From the NCBI RefSeq assembly GCF_036116635.1, contig NZ_CP107995.1, positions 496,001 to 560,000 of the forward strand: 64,000 nt of DNA, written 5' to 3'. A program made the position numbers and the translations under genes. The stretch comes from Amycolatopsis sp. NBC_00345. GTDB lineage: Bacteria; Actinomycetota; Actinomycetes; Mycobacteriales; Pseudonocardiaceae. This document shows positions 1 through 8,268 of this stretch, piece by piece (within the stretch, counting starts at the first letter, position 1; each line of letters begins with the position of its first letter). The notes under the pieces are model-generated. The model was not told the origin of the DNA and did no database searches. It saw only the letters and a program-made list of their open reading frames with translations.

Positions 1-351
1 CGGTTGGTTCGCAAGCTGACCACCGACGTCGAGGACCTCGACGCCGACGATCTGTCCGAGTCGTCCCGGGCAGGCGGGGCGCAGCGGGCCTGTGACTGCC
101 GCTCCGGTGAAGAAGTCACCGTGCTCGGCCGGCTGCGCAGCGTGGAGCTGTGCCCCACGGACGAGGCCGCCACGCTGGAGGCGGAGCTGTTCGACGGAAC
201 ACAGGGAGTGACGCTAATCTGGCTGGGCCGACGCCGGATCGCCGGTATCGAGCCGGGGCGGACCATCAAGGTCCGTGGCCGGATGGCCGAGCGTGCCGGC
301 CAGAAGGTGCTGTACAACCCGTACTACGAACTCCAGAGCCCGGTGAGTTGA
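1..351 (+). CDS. OB-fold nucleic-acid-binding protein, 5'-truncated by the window edge
   Basis: The reading frame is open to the first base, so the true start probably lies upstream. A TTG at position 4 exists but would give an unusually short N-terminus for the family. The C-terminal half (about residues 38-112) has the beta-barrel pattern of small actinobacterial OB-fold proteins: a VTVLGRLRSVEL strand, AELFDGTQGVTLIWLGRRRI, then GIEPGRTIKVRGRM and a final YNPYYEL strand. This family sits next to DUF3159 and trkA genes in many Actinobacteria, as here (9 nt to the next gene). Single-stranded nucleic acid binding is presumed from the fold. No catalytic motif is visible. Confidence 0.8.
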   Translation, partial: RLVRKLTTDVEDLDADDLSESSRAGGAQRACDCRSGEEVTVLGRLRSVELCPTDEAATLEAELFDGTQGVTLIWLGRRRIAGIEPGRTIKVRGRMAERAGQKVLYNPYYELQSPVS

Positions 352-360
352 TCAACAGTC

Positions 361-1110
361 GTGACTGAACCCGCCCCCCGCGATGAGAAGCACGTGCCCG
401 AAGGCGGGGACGAGGACAAGGACAAGCCGCAGCCGACCATGCTCGAGCAGATGGGCGGGGTCTCCGGCCTGATCTACTCCTCGGTGCCGGTGATCGTGTT
501 CGTCCTGGTGAACTCGTTCTTCGGCCTGACTGCGGCGATCTGGGGCTCGATCGGCAGCGCGGTGGCCATCACCGTCCTGCGGGTCGTGCGCAAGGAGCCG
601 CTGCAGCCCGCGATCTCCGGCTTCTTCGGCGTGGCGATCGCGGCGTTCATCGCGTTCCGCACCGGCTCGGCGAAGGGGTTCTTCCTCTTCGGCATCTGGG
701 CCAGCCTGGTCTACTGCGGCGTGTTCGTGGTGTCGATCGTGGTGCGCTGGCCGCTCGCGGGCCTGGTCTGGAACGCGCTCAACGGCACCGGCCAGGCCTG
801 GCGCAAGGACAAGCCGTCGCGCTACGGCTACGACGTCGCCACGTTCGCCATGGCGCTGATCTTCGCCGCCCGGTTCGTCGTGCAGCGCTGGCTCTACCAG
901 AGCGACTACACGGGCTGGCTCGCGTTCGCGAAGATCGCCATGGGCTACCCGCTCTACGGGCTCGGCCTGCTCGTGGTCGTCTGGGCGGTCCGCCGCTCGG
1001 ACAAGCGCCTCAAGGCCTTCGCCGAGGTGGAGCCGAAACCGGAGACCGACGCCGAGGCGGAGGCCCGGCTGCGCGAGAAGTACGCGCAGACACCGTCCCC
1101 CGAGGCCTGA
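361..1110 (+). CDS. DUF3159 family membrane protein
   Basis: 249 aa, GTG start. A hydrophilic acidic N-terminus (about 30 residues) precedes several hydrophobic segments: about residues 37-55, 57-75, 80-100, 104-125, 160-180 and 190-212. A charged C-terminal tail follows. The family signature region LEQMGGVSGLIYSSVPVIVF near the start and the LRVVRKEPLQPAISGFFGV loop match DUF3159 proteins as I know them. The function is unknown. The gene lies 9 nt after the OB-fold gene, so the two are probably co-transcribed. It ends just before a strong hairpin that separates it from the convergent trkA pair. Confidence 0.85.
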   Translation: MTEPAPRDEKHVPEGGDEDKDKPQPTMLEQMGGVSGLIYSSVPVIVFVLVNSFFGLTAAIWGSIGSAVAITVLRVVRKEPLQPAISGFFGVAIAAFIAFRTGSAKGFFLFGIWASLVYCGVFVVSIVVRWPLAGLVWNALNGTGQAWRKDKPSRYGYDVATFAMALIFAARFVVQRWLYQSDYTGWLAFAKIAMGYPLYGLGLLVVVWAVRRSDKRLKAFAEVEPKPETDAEAEARLREKYAQTPSPEA

Positions 1111-1123
1111 GTTCCCCGCAGGC

Positions 1124-1173
1124 AACGCGAAACGGCGCCCCTCACGAACTCGTGAGGGGCGCCGTTTCGCGTT
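1124..1173. terminator. Strong bidirectional terminator hairpin
   Basis: A perfect 24-bp inverted repeat (1124-1147 with 1150-1173, 2 nt apart) whose arms begin AACGCGAAACGGCG. It lies between the convergent DUF3159 and RCK genes. An A-rich start and T-rich end allow termination in both directions. Confidence 0.85.
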
Positions 1174-1180
1174 GTGTGGC

Positions 1181-1837
1181 TCAGTAACCCAGTGCGGAGC
1201 GGATCTCCGGCTCGACGTCGGAGGTGGCCACGAACAGCAGCTCGTCGCCCGGCTCCAGCGGGTCCTCCGGCTGCGGGACGATCACGCGGTCGCCGCGCAG
1301 GATGGTCACCAGCGCGGCGTCGCGGGGCAGGTCCAGCTCGCTCACCGGCTTGCCCGCCAGCGGGGTCTCCTCCGGCAGCGTCAGCTCGACCAGGTTCGCC
1401 TGGCTCTGCCGGAACGTCATCAGCCGCACCAGGTCGCCGACGCTGACCGCCTCCTCGACCATCGCCGCGAGCATCCGCGGGGTGGACACGGCGACGTCGA
1501 CGCCCCAGGCCTCGGTGAAGAGCCATTCGTTGGCCGGGTTGTTCACCCTGGCCACCACGCGCCGCACGGCGAACTCGGTCTTCGCCAGCAGCGACACCAC
1601 CAGGTTGGCCTTGTCGTCGCCGGTCGCGGCGATCACCACGTCGCACTGCTCGATCCCGGACTCCTCCAGGATCGACACCTCGCACGCGTCGCCGAGCACC
1701 CAGTCGGCCTGCTCGACCGTGGCCGGCTCGAACTGGTCGGCCTCCCGCTCGATCAGCATCACCTGGTGCCGCCCGTCGATCAGCTCCACGGCGATCGAGC
1801 GCCCCACCGCGCCCGCACCCGCGATCGCGACCCGCAT
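1181..1837 (-). CDS. ceoC: TrkA/RCK-type potassium channel regulatory protein (second of pair)
   Basis: 218 aa. The N-terminal Rossmann RCK-N domain starts MRVAIAGAGAVGRSIA (GxGxxG) with acidic LIEREADQ at strand 2, so NAD(H) or nucleotide binding is expected. A C-terminal TrkA-C/RCK-C domain (about residues 135-218) contains LVELTLPEETPLAGKPVSEL and ends with ...DELLFVATSDVEPEIRSALGY. The start ATG overlaps the stop of the upstream RCK gene by 1 nt, so the two form an operon. In M. tuberculosis the equivalent pair is CeoB/CeoC. Such proteins gate K+ transporters as cytoplasmic rings. No TrkH/KtrB pore gene is present; the divergent KimA-like permease is the only transporter nearby. Confidence 0.88.
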   Translation of the reverse strand: MRVAIAGAGAVGRSIAVELIDGRHQVMLIEREADQFEPATVEQADWVLGDACEVSILEESGIEQCDVVIAATGDDKANLVVSLLAKTEFAVRRVVARVNNPANEWLFTEAWGVDVAVSTPRMLAAMVEEAVSVGDLVRLMTFRQSQANLVELTLPEETPLAGKPVSELDLPRDAALVTILRGDRVIVPQPEDPLEPGDELLFVATSDVEPEIRSALGY

Positions 1838-2502
1838 CAGTTCTCCTCCTCCGGAGCGCGGGCAGCCACGCTCGACACGTCGCTGACGGTGCCGGAGCGC
1901 GCCGCGACCCAGACGACGTCGTCGGCCTGCACCATGGTCTTGTTGTCCGGCAGCACGCCGGTGCCGAAGCGCATGATGAACGCGACCCTGGCGCCGGTCG
2001 CCTCCTGGAGGCTCCGCACGCTGTGGCCGGCCCAGCCCTCGTGCAGCGGCAGCGGCAGCAGCGCGACGTTGCCGGTCGGGTCGCGCCACGCGGACGCGAC
2101 GCCGTCGGGCAGCAGGGTGCGCAGGAACCGGTCGGTCGTCCACGGCACGGTCGCGACCGTCGGGATGCCGAGGCGCTCGTACACGGCGGCGCGCTTGTGG
2201 TCGTAGATCCGCGCGACCACGTGCTCGATGCCGAAGTTCTCGCGCGCGACCCGCGCGGAGATGATGTTGGAGTTGTCCCCGCTGGACACCGCCGCGAACG
2301 CGCCGGCCCGTTCGATGCCGGCTTCGATCAGCACCTGCCGGTCGAACCCGACGCCGACGACCTGCTGGCCGTGGAAGTCGCTGCCCAGCCTGCGGAACGA
2401 CTGCTGGTTCTTGTCGATGACGGCCACCTCGTGGCCGAGACGCTCCAGCGCCGCGGCCAGGGATACGCCGACCCGGCCGCATCCCATGATCACCACGTGC
2501 AC
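1837..2502 (-). CDS. ceoB: TrkA/RCK-type potassium channel regulatory protein (first of pair)
   Basis: 221 aa. I chose the GTG at 2502 because a GAGGAGG Shine-Dalgarno lies 6 nt upstream and the protein then starts at the Rossmann strand (VHVVIMGCGRVG). Visible features are GCGRVGVSLA, the acidic VAVIDKN and a NIISARVARENFGIEHVVARIYD segment typical of TrkA-N, then an RCK-C domain with LPDNKTMVQADDVVWVAA. It pairs with the downstream RCK gene, probably as a heteromeric regulator. The gene is divergent from the permease at 2596 with 93 nt between, room for both promoters. Confidence 0.88.
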   Translation of the reverse strand: MHVVIMGCGRVGVSLAAALERLGHEVAVIDKNQQSFRRLGSDFHGQQVVGVGFDRQVLIEAGIERAGAFAAVSSGDNSNIISARVARENFGIEHVVARIYDHKRAAVYERLGIPTVATVPWTTDRFLRTLLPDGVASAWRDPTGNVALLPLPLHEGWAGHSVRSLQEATGARVAFIMRFGTGVLPDNKTMVQADDVVWVAARSGTVSDVSSVAARAPEEEN

Positions 2503-2595
2503 GCGCTGCCTCCTCAGGGGGTGGGGATGACCCGTCCGTAGGTACCCTCGATGACCAGCGCCGAACCTACCTTGCGGGGGGACGGTTAGTCTCTC

Positions 2596-4656
2596 GTGGT
2601 GTCGAAGTTCCCGACCGTGCTGAAGAGGCTGGTCCTCGGGCGTCCGTTCCGTAGTGACCGGCTGGCCCACACGCTGCTGCCCAAGCGCATCGCGCTGCCG
2701 ATCTTCGCCTCCGACGCGCTCTCGAGCGTGGCGTACGCGCCGGAGGAGATCTTCCTGACCCTGAGTGTCGCCGGGCTGTCCGCCTACGCCTTCGCGCCGT
2801 GGATCGGCGTCGCCGTGGCGCTGGTCATGCTGGTGGTGGTCGCGTCCTACCGGCAGAACGTCCACGCCTATCCCAGCGGTGGCGGTGACTACGAGGTCGC
2901 CAGCACCAACCTGGGCGGCAAGTTCGGCCTGACCGTGGCGAGCGCCCTGCTGGTGGACTACATCCTGACCGTCGCTGTGTCCACTTCGTCCGGTGTCGCG
3001 AACATCGGCTCCGCGGTCCCGTGGGTGGCCGAGCACAAGGTGATCGCCTCGGTGGTGATCGTCGCCGTGCTGAGCGCGCTGAACCTGCGCGGGGTGCGCG
3101 AATCGGGCAAAGCGTTCGCCATTCCCACTTACGGCTTCATCGCCGGCATCATGATCATGGTCGTGTGGGGCCTGATCAAGGCCTCCACCGGCACGGACAT
3201 GCGCGCGGAGAGCGCCGGGTTCCAGCTGCACTCGGAGGGCAGCTGGACCGGGTTCGCGTTCGTCTTCCTGATCCTGCGGTCGTTCTCCTCCGGCGCCGCG
3301 GCGCTGACCGGGGTCGAGGCGATCAGCAACGGCGTGCCCGCGTTCCGCAAGCCGAAGTCCAAGAACGCGGCCAGCACGCTGCTGCTGATGGGCGTGCTCG
3401 CGGTGACCATGCTGGTCGGCATCATCACGCTCGCCATCGTCACGAAGGTCAACTTCGCGGAGGACCCGGCCACACAGCTGTCCGGCGCGCCCGCGGGCTA
3501 CCAGCAGAAGACGATCGTCGCGCAGATCGCGCACGCGGTGTTCGCCGACTTCCCGCCGGCGTTCTACTACATCTCCTTCTCCACCGGCATCATCCTGCTG
3601 CTGGCGGCCAACACGGCGTTCAACGGCTTCCCGGTGCTCGGCTCGATCCTGGCGCAGGACCGCTACCTGCCGCGGCAGCTGCACACCCGCGGCGACCGGC
3701 TGGCGTTCTCCAACGGCATCCTGTTCCTCGCCGTCTTCGCGCTGGTGCTGATCATCGCGTTCGACGCGGAGGTCACCCGGCTGATCCAGCTGTACATCGT
3801 GGGTGTGTTCGTGTCGTTCACGGTGAGCCAGGCGGGCATGATCCGGCACTGGAACCGGTTGCTGGCCAAGGAGAAGGACCCCTCGGCGCGGCGTCGGATG
3901 CGGCGCTCGCAGACGGTGAACGCGGTCGGCCTGACCATGACCGGCGTGGTGCTGGTGATCGTGCTGATCACCAAGTTCCTGCTCGGCGCGTGGATCGCGA
4001 TCGCCGCGATGGTCGCGATCTTCGTGCTGATGACGGCGATCCGGAAGCACTACGACCGGGTGGCCGAGGAGCTCAAGGAGATGGGCGAGGCGCCGACCGT
4101 GCTGCCCTCGCGCAACCACGCCATCGTGCTGGTGTCCAAACTGCACCGGCCGACGCTGCGCGCGCTGGCCTACGCCAAGGCGATGCGCCCGGACGTGCTT
4201 GAGGCGGTGACCGTGAACGTCGACGACGTGGATACGCGCCGGCTCACCGCCGAGTGGGAGGCGCACAAGTTCAAGGTGCCGCTGAAGGTCGTCGAGTCGC
4301 CGTACCGCGAGATCACGAAGCCGGTGCTGGACTACGTGAAGCGCGTGCGCGGCGACAATCCGCGCAACGTGGTCACCGTGTTCATCCCCGAGTACGTGGT
4401 GGGGCACTGGTGGGAGCAGGTGCTGCACAACCAGAGTGCGTTGCGGCTCAAGGGAAGGCTGCTGTTCCAGTCCGGTGTCATCGTGGCGAGCGTGCCCTGG
4501 CAGCTGGAGTCCTCGGCCAAGGCGGCTGCCCGCGTCCGGCGGGCGCGCCCGGCGGCCGGTGACGTCCGGCGTGGCTTCAACCCGGCCGCGGCCCGAGCCG
4601 CCGCGAAACCCGTTCAGTCCCCAGTCGAACCACCACCCAAGGAACCTGCTGAATGA
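2596..4656 (+). CDS. APC-superfamily permease, KimA-like potassium importer
   Basis: 686 aa with about 12 hydrophobic segments in residues 30-490, then a cytoplasmic domain of roughly 200 residues rich in Arg/Ala/Pro at the end. The start ...RIALPIFASDALSSVAYAPEEI and the GGGDYEVASTNLG motif are characteristic of the KimA (YdaO) branch of APC/KUP-like transporters, whose Bacillus member imports K+ with protons and is controlled by c-di-AMP. The soluble tail (LVSKLHRPTLRALAYAKAMRPDVLEAVTV) resembles the USP-like KimA C-terminus. Being divergent from two RCK proteins supports a potassium role. GTG at 2599 is an alternative start. The upstream gap is too short for a ydaO riboswitch. Confidence 0.8.
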   Translation: MVSKFPTVLKRLVLGRPFRSDRLAHTLLPKRIALPIFASDALSSVAYAPEEIFLTLSVAGLSAYAFAPWIGVAVALVMLVVVASYRQNVHAYPSGGGDYEVASTNLGGKFGLTVASALLVDYILTVAVSTSSGVANIGSAVPWVAEHKVIASVVIVAVLSALNLRGVRESGKAFAIPTYGFIAGIMIMVVWGLIKASTGTDMRAESAGFQLHSEGSWTGFAFVFLILRSFSSGAAALTGVEAISNGVPAFRKPKSKNAASTLLLMGVLAVTMLVGIITLAIVTKVNFAEDPATQLSGAPAGYQQKTIVAQIAHAVFADFPPAFYYISFSTGIILLLAANTAFNGFPVLGSILAQDRYLPRQLHTRGDRLAFSNGILFLAVFALVLIIAFDAEVTRLIQLYIVGVFVSFTVSQAGMIRHWNRLLAKEKDPSARRRMRRSQTVNAVGLTMTGVVLVIVLITKFLLGAWIAIAAMVAIFVLMTAIRKHYDRVAEELKEMGEAPTVLPSRNHAIVLVSKLHRPTLRALAYAKAMRPDVLEAVTVNVDDVDTRRLTAEWEAHKFKVPLKVVESPYREITKPVLDYVKRVRGDNPRNVVTVFIPEYVVGHWWEQVLHNQSALRLKGRLLFQSGVIVASVPWQLESSAKAAARVRRARPAAGDVRRGFNPAAARAAAKPVQSPVEPPPKEPAE

Positions 4657-5846
4657 CGGAGAACTGGCTCGGCCGCACCCTCGAGCTCGAGATCGGGCCG
4701 GTGGCGCACGGCGGGCACTGTGTGTCCCGTGTGGACGGACGGGTGGTCTTCGTCCGGCACGGCCTGCCGGGCGAGCGCGTGCGCGCTGAAGTGACCGAGG
4801 ACAAGGGCGGCGCGTTCTGCCGCGCCGACGCCGTGGAGGTGCTCACCGGGTCGGAACACCGCGTGGAGCCGCCGTGCCCGCTCGCGGCGCCCGGTGGCTG
4901 CGGCGGCTGCGACTGGCAGCACGCCGACCCGGCGTACCAGCGCTCGCTGAAGGCCGCCGTCGTCGCCGAACAGCTGCAACGGCTGGCCGGGATCTCGCGG
5001 GAGGTGGTGGTCGAGGCGCTCGACGACCACGGCCCGCTCGGCTGGCGCAGCCGGGTCCGGCTCGTCGCGGGCCGCGACGGGCGTGCCGGGCTGCGCGCGC
5101 ACCACAGCCACCGCGTCGTCCCGCTCGACGACTGCCCGATCGCGGTGAAGGGCTCGCTCGACAGCGTGCTGGCGAAGCGCTGGCGCCCGGGCAGCGAGAT
5201 CGAGGTGACCAGCGACGGCGACGGCCACCAGCACGTGCGCGAAGTGTCCACTGTGCACGGCCGCAACAAGTCGCGGCAGCTGTCCGGCGGCGACGCGGTG
5301 CAGCACGCCGCGGACCGGGACTGGCGGTTCGACGCGCACGGCTTCTGGCAGGTGCACCCGGCCGCGGCGGACACGTTCGCCCAGGTCGTGGCGGAGTGGG
5401 CGGAGGCACCGCGCGGCGGGGTGGCCTGGGACCTGTACGCGGGTGTCGGGCTGTTCGCCTCGGTGCTGGCCGAGCAGGTCGGCCCCGAGGGCCGGGTTCT
5501 GGCCGTGGAGTCGGGCCGCCGCGCGGTCGCCGACGGCGAGCGGAACCTGGCGGACCTGCCGCAGGTGAGCTGGCGGGCCGGCCGCGTGGAGCACGTGGTG
5601 GCGGACGCGCCGAGGCCGGTCGACGTGGTCGTGCTGGACCCGCCGCGCAAGGGCGCCGGGCGGGAGGTCGTGGACGCGATCGTGGCGGGCTCGCCCGACC
5701 GGATCATCTACGTGGCCTGCGACCCGGCGGCGCTGGCCCGGGACGTGGCGACGTTCGCTTCGCACGGGTACTCGCTTTCGGACCTGCGCGCGTTCGACGC
5801 GTTCCCGATGACGCACCACGTGGAGTGCATCGCGCTGCTTCAGTAG
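4653..5846 (+). CDS. TRAM-domain class I SAM-dependent RNA m5U methyltransferase (TrmA/RlmD family)
   Basis: 397 aa. An N-terminal TRAM/OB domain (about residues 1-60) is followed by CPLAAPGGCGGCDW, whose cysteines fit the Fe-S cluster site of RumA-type enzymes. The C-terminal Rossmann methyltransferase has WDLYAGVGLFASVLA (SAM site), VVLDPPRKGAG and YVACDPAALARD, where the Cys is the catalytic nucleophile. It should methylate uridine C5 in tRNA or 23S rRNA; which RNA cannot be told from sequence. The ATG overlaps the permease stop by 4 nt (ATGA), an arrangement also known in mycobacteria. Confidence 0.9.
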   Translation: MTENWLGRTLELEIGPVAHGGHCVSRVDGRVVFVRHGLPGERVRAEVTEDKGGAFCRADAVEVLTGSEHRVEPPCPLAAPGGCGGCDWQHADPAYQRSLKAAVVAEQLQRLAGISREVVVEALDDHGPLGWRSRVRLVAGRDGRAGLRAHHSHRVVPLDDCPIAVKGSLDSVLAKRWRPGSEIEVTSDGDGHQHVREVSTVHGRNKSRQLSGGDAVQHAADRDWRFDAHGFWQVHPAAADTFAQVVAEWAEAPRGGVAWDLYAGVGLFASVLAEQVGPEGRVLAVESGRRAVADGERNLADLPQVSWRAGRVEHVVADAPRPVDVVVLDPPRKGAGREVVDAIVAGSPDRIIYVACDPAALARDVATFASHGYSLSDLRAFDAFPMTHHVECIALLQ

Positions 5847-5850
5847 GCGG

Positions 5851-5876
5851 CTTTGCCCGGCGTCTTTGCCCGGCGT
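5851..5876. repeat. 13-bp tandem duplication
   Basis: CTTTGCCCGGCGT occurs twice in immediate succession (5851-5863, 5864-5876) in the short gap between the convergent methyltransferase and regulator genes. It just reaches the regulator's stop codon. No terminator hairpin is evident here. Confidence 0.7.
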
Positions 5877-6799
5877 CAAGAAGAACCTTGGCCGGCACCC
5901 CGCGCCAGCTGCTGCTCGACCCCGTCGAGCAGCAGCCGCAGGCCGTATTCGAACATGACGTCCAGGTTCTGGTCGAAGTCCTGGGTCACGAGGTACTCCA
6001 TGGTCGGGTAGCGGCCGGTGGCGACGATCTCCTGGATCTCCGCTGCCTGGGTGTTCATCCATTCATCGCTGGCCATGCCCGTGTCCTGGCGGTCCCGTGC
6101 CTCCGCTTGGAGCGAGAGCGCCAGGCCGCGGACATGGCTGAAGAGGTTCAGGTGGATGTACATCATGTCGTCCATGCCCAGCCCCAGCCCGCGCAACGCG
6201 GTCAGCACCCATTCCGAGTAGAACAGCAGGCTCGGGGTCGCCCGGGGCCGGGTCATGGACAGCACCTCGGCCACCCAGGGGTGCCGTCGGCAGACCGTCC
6301 ACAGCAGACGGGACGAGAACTCCAGGCGCTCGCGCCAGTGCGCCGGGGGCGGCGCCGACGACGTCTCGTCGGCGGCCACCAGGTCGGCCATGTGCAGCAT
6401 CAGATCGTCCTTGCTGGACACGTGGCGGTACAGCGACATGGTTGCCGCGCCGAGGTCGGTGGCCACCCGGCGCATCGACACCGAGGACATGCCCTCCGCG
6501 TCGGCGATCGCGATTGCCGCGCGCACGATCCGGTCGCGGCCCAGGTCCTGCTCGCGGGGGATGGCCCGCGTGAACGACCGATCCGCTGACCGCACCACGG
6601 TTCCCGCGCCCGGCTTGGTGTCCACCACACCCTGGTCCCGCAACGCGGCGATCACCTTGGTCGCGGTGGCCATCGCGACTCCCCACTCCCGGGTGATCTG
6701 CCGGGTCGACGGGATCTTGTCGCCTGGGCGCAGCCTGCCGCTCGCGATCCGGTCCCGGATCTCCGCGACGATCCCCTGGTAGGGCGCCCTGCTCTCCAT
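5876..6799 (-). CDS. GntR-TetR fusion transcriptional regulator
   Basis: 307 aa. I chose the ATG at 6799, which has GGGAGG 6 nt upstream. Residues about 5-70 are a GntR winged HTH (IVAEIRDRIASGRLRPGDKIPSTRQITREWGVAMATATKVIAALRDQGVVDTKPGAGTVV). Residues about 88-135 are a TetR HTH (RIVRAAIAIADAEGMSSVSMRRVATDLGAATMSLYRHVSSKDDLM), followed by a TetR_C all-helical ligand domain. GntR-TetR fusions are known in Streptomyces and relatives. The gene is divergent from a FAD monooxygenase with 103 nt between, and two operator-like repeat classes lie in that gap. It probably represses both genes and is released by a small molecule handled by the monooxygenase. Confidence 0.88.
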   Translation of the reverse strand: MESRAPYQGIVAEIRDRIASGRLRPGDKIPSTRQITREWGVAMATATKVIAALRDQGVVDTKPGAGTVVRSADRSFTRAIPREQDLGRDRIVRAAIAIADAEGMSSVSMRRVATDLGAATMSLYRHVSSKDDLMLHMADLVAADETSSAPPPAHWRERLEFSSRLLWTVCRRHPWVAEVLSMTRPRATPSLLFYSEWVLTALRGLGLGMDDMMYIHLNLFSHVRGLALSLQAEARDRQDTGMASDEWMNTQAAEIQEIVATGRYPTMEYLVTQDFDQNLDVMFEYGLRLLLDGVEQQLARGAGQGSS

Positions 6800-6809
6800 C
6801 CAACCTCCC

Positions 6810-6866
6810 AGTGCACTAGTGCGATTTACCCGCGAGTTGCCCTGACACAATAGTGCACTAGGGCGC
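6810..6866. promoter_or_regulatory. Paired AGTGCACTAG direct repeats, candidate operator
   Basis: AGTGCACTAG occurs at 6810-6819 and 6852-6861, 42 bp apart (four helical turns). Downstream context is similar too (TGCG versus GGCG). Each copy contains the palindrome GTGCAC. On the minus strand a plausible promoter for the regulator (TTGTGT, 16 nt, TAAATC; about 6850-6823) ends against the first copy. This suggests autorepression by one of the two HTH domains. Confidence 0.6.
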
Positions 6867-6902
6867 GTGTACATCGTACGAGAGCGTCTGTACGTTGTAC
6901 AC
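6867..6902. promoter_or_regulatory. TetR-type inverted repeat abutting the monooxygenase start
   Basis: Left arm GTGTACATCGTAC (6867-6879) and right arm GTACGTTGTACAC (6890-6902) are inverted repeats matching at 12 of 13 positions. They are centred about 18 bp before the ATG at 6903 and leave no room for a Shine-Dalgarno. The monooxygenase mRNA may be leaderless, with this site covering its promoter. Confidence 0.65.
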
Positions 6903-8120
6903 ATGCGCACTGTTCTGATCTCCGGCGCGAGCATCGCCGGACTGTCCCTGGCGTACTGGCTGCGCCGCCACGGCTTCCAGCCCACTCTGGTCGAACGCGC
7001 CCCCGCACTGCGGTCCGGCGGACAGGCCGTCGATATCCGCGGCGCGGCCCGCGAGGTGGTGGCGCGGATGGGCATCACGGACACCATCCGGGCCCACCAC
7101 ACCGGCACTCACGGAATCGCCTGGCTCAACGAGAAAGGCGAGCGCGTCGCGGCCATGGCGGGCGGCGACTTCGGCGACTCGGGCGGGATCGTCGCCGAGA
7201 TCGAGATCCTGCGCGGCGACCTCGTGCGGATCCTGCACGAGGCGGCCGGCACTGAGATGGAGATCCTGTACGACAACGTGATCACCGAGATCACCGAAGA
7301 GGCCGAAGGCGCCAAGGTCACGTTCGACAAGGCTCCGCCGCGGTCCTTCGACCTGGTGGTCGGCGCGGACGGGCTGCGTTCCGGTGTGCGCGCGCTGACT
7401 TTCGGGCAGGACAAGGAGTTCGTCCGGGATCTCGGCTACTACACCGCGTACTTCCCCGCTCGCACCACACTCGATCTTGACGGCTGGGAGGTGATGTACA
7501 ACCTGCCGGCGGCCAACGGCGTCGACGGCCGGGTGGCGATCCTGTATCCGCTGGGCGACACCGGGGAGGTGCGGGCGCTGTTCGGGTTCGTCTCACCGGA
7601 GCCGGCTTACGACCGGCGGGACACGCAGACCCAGAAGAAGCTGCTGGCCGGCGTGTTCGCCGGGGCAGGCTGGGAAATCCCGGCGCTGATCGAGCGGCTG
7701 TGGCAGACCGACGACCTGTACTTCGCGCGGGTCGGCGAGATCCGCGTCGACCACTGGTACCGCGGCCGCACCGTCCTGCTCGGCGACTCGGCCTTCGGCG
7801 GCTCCCTCGGGATGGGCACGAGCATGGCACTCGTCGGCGCCTACGTGCTCGCGGGCGAACTCGCCACGGCCAACGGCGACCACCGCGTCGCGTTCGCCCA
7901 GTACGACAACGAAATGCGCGCCTACGTGACAGCGAACATGAAGCGCCCACCGGGCGGCGCCAACGGTTTCGCCCCGCGCACCCGCCGCGGGATCTGGATG
8001 CGCAACCAGTTCATGCGCGCGCTTCCGCACCTGCCCGGCAGCGGCAAAATGATCGGCGGGATACAGAAAGCCGCGAACTCGATCACCCTGAAGCCCTACG
8101 CCGGGGCAACGATCACCTGA
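6903..8120 (+). CDS. FAD-dependent monooxygenase (class A, PHBH-like)
   Basis: 405 aa. I chose ATG 6903, directly after the operator repeat, because the Rossmann strand begins there (MRTVLISGASIAGLSLAYWL). Class A flavin hydroxylase motifs are present: ISGASIAGLS (a GxGxxG variant with Ser at one Gly), VVGADGLRSGVR (DG motif, about residues 155-166) and GRTVLLGDSAFGGSLGMGTSMAL (GD motif). The C-terminus is Arg/Pro-rich and not membrane-like. Members of this group hydroxylate aromatic or polyketide compounds or inactivate antibiotics (TetX-like). The substrate cannot be inferred. The divergent GntR-TetR gene suggests substrate-induced expression and a detoxification or catabolic role. Confidence 0.85.
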   Translation: MRTVLISGASIAGLSLAYWLRRHGFQPTLVERAPALRSGGQAVDIRGAAREVVARMGITDTIRAHHTGTHGIAWLNEKGERVAAMAGGDFGDSGGIVAEIEILRGDLVRILHEAAGTEMEILYDNVITEITEEAEGAKVTFDKAPPRSFDLVVGADGLRSGVRALTFGQDKEFVRDLGYYTAYFPARTTLDLDGWEVMYNLPAANGVDGRVAILYPLGDTGEVRALFGFVSPEPAYDRRDTQTQKKLLAGVFAGAGWEIPALIERLWQTDDLYFARVGEIRVDHWYRGRTVLLGDSAFGGSLGMGTSMALVGAYVLAGELATANGDHRVAFAQYDNEMRAYVTANMKRPPGGANGFAPRTRRGIWMRNQFMRALPHLPGSGKMIGGIQKAANSITLKPYAGATIT

Positions 8121-8268
8121 GCCGTGTCCCGGGCCACGCTGGCTCGGGCCAGTGGGCGGCAGTGACGTGGCCAGCGTGCCCTGGAGCACGACCCGCCGTC
8201 CGATCCCGTGAGACATACAGCTTAGGTAAGCGTTGCCTACTCGGACAGTCTCTACTTGGACAAGCGGC

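Noticed and set aside
2503..2595. c-di-AMP (ydaO) riboswitch upstream of the KimA-like gene
   Set aside because: Only 93 nt separate the divergent start codons, too short for the known riboswitch.
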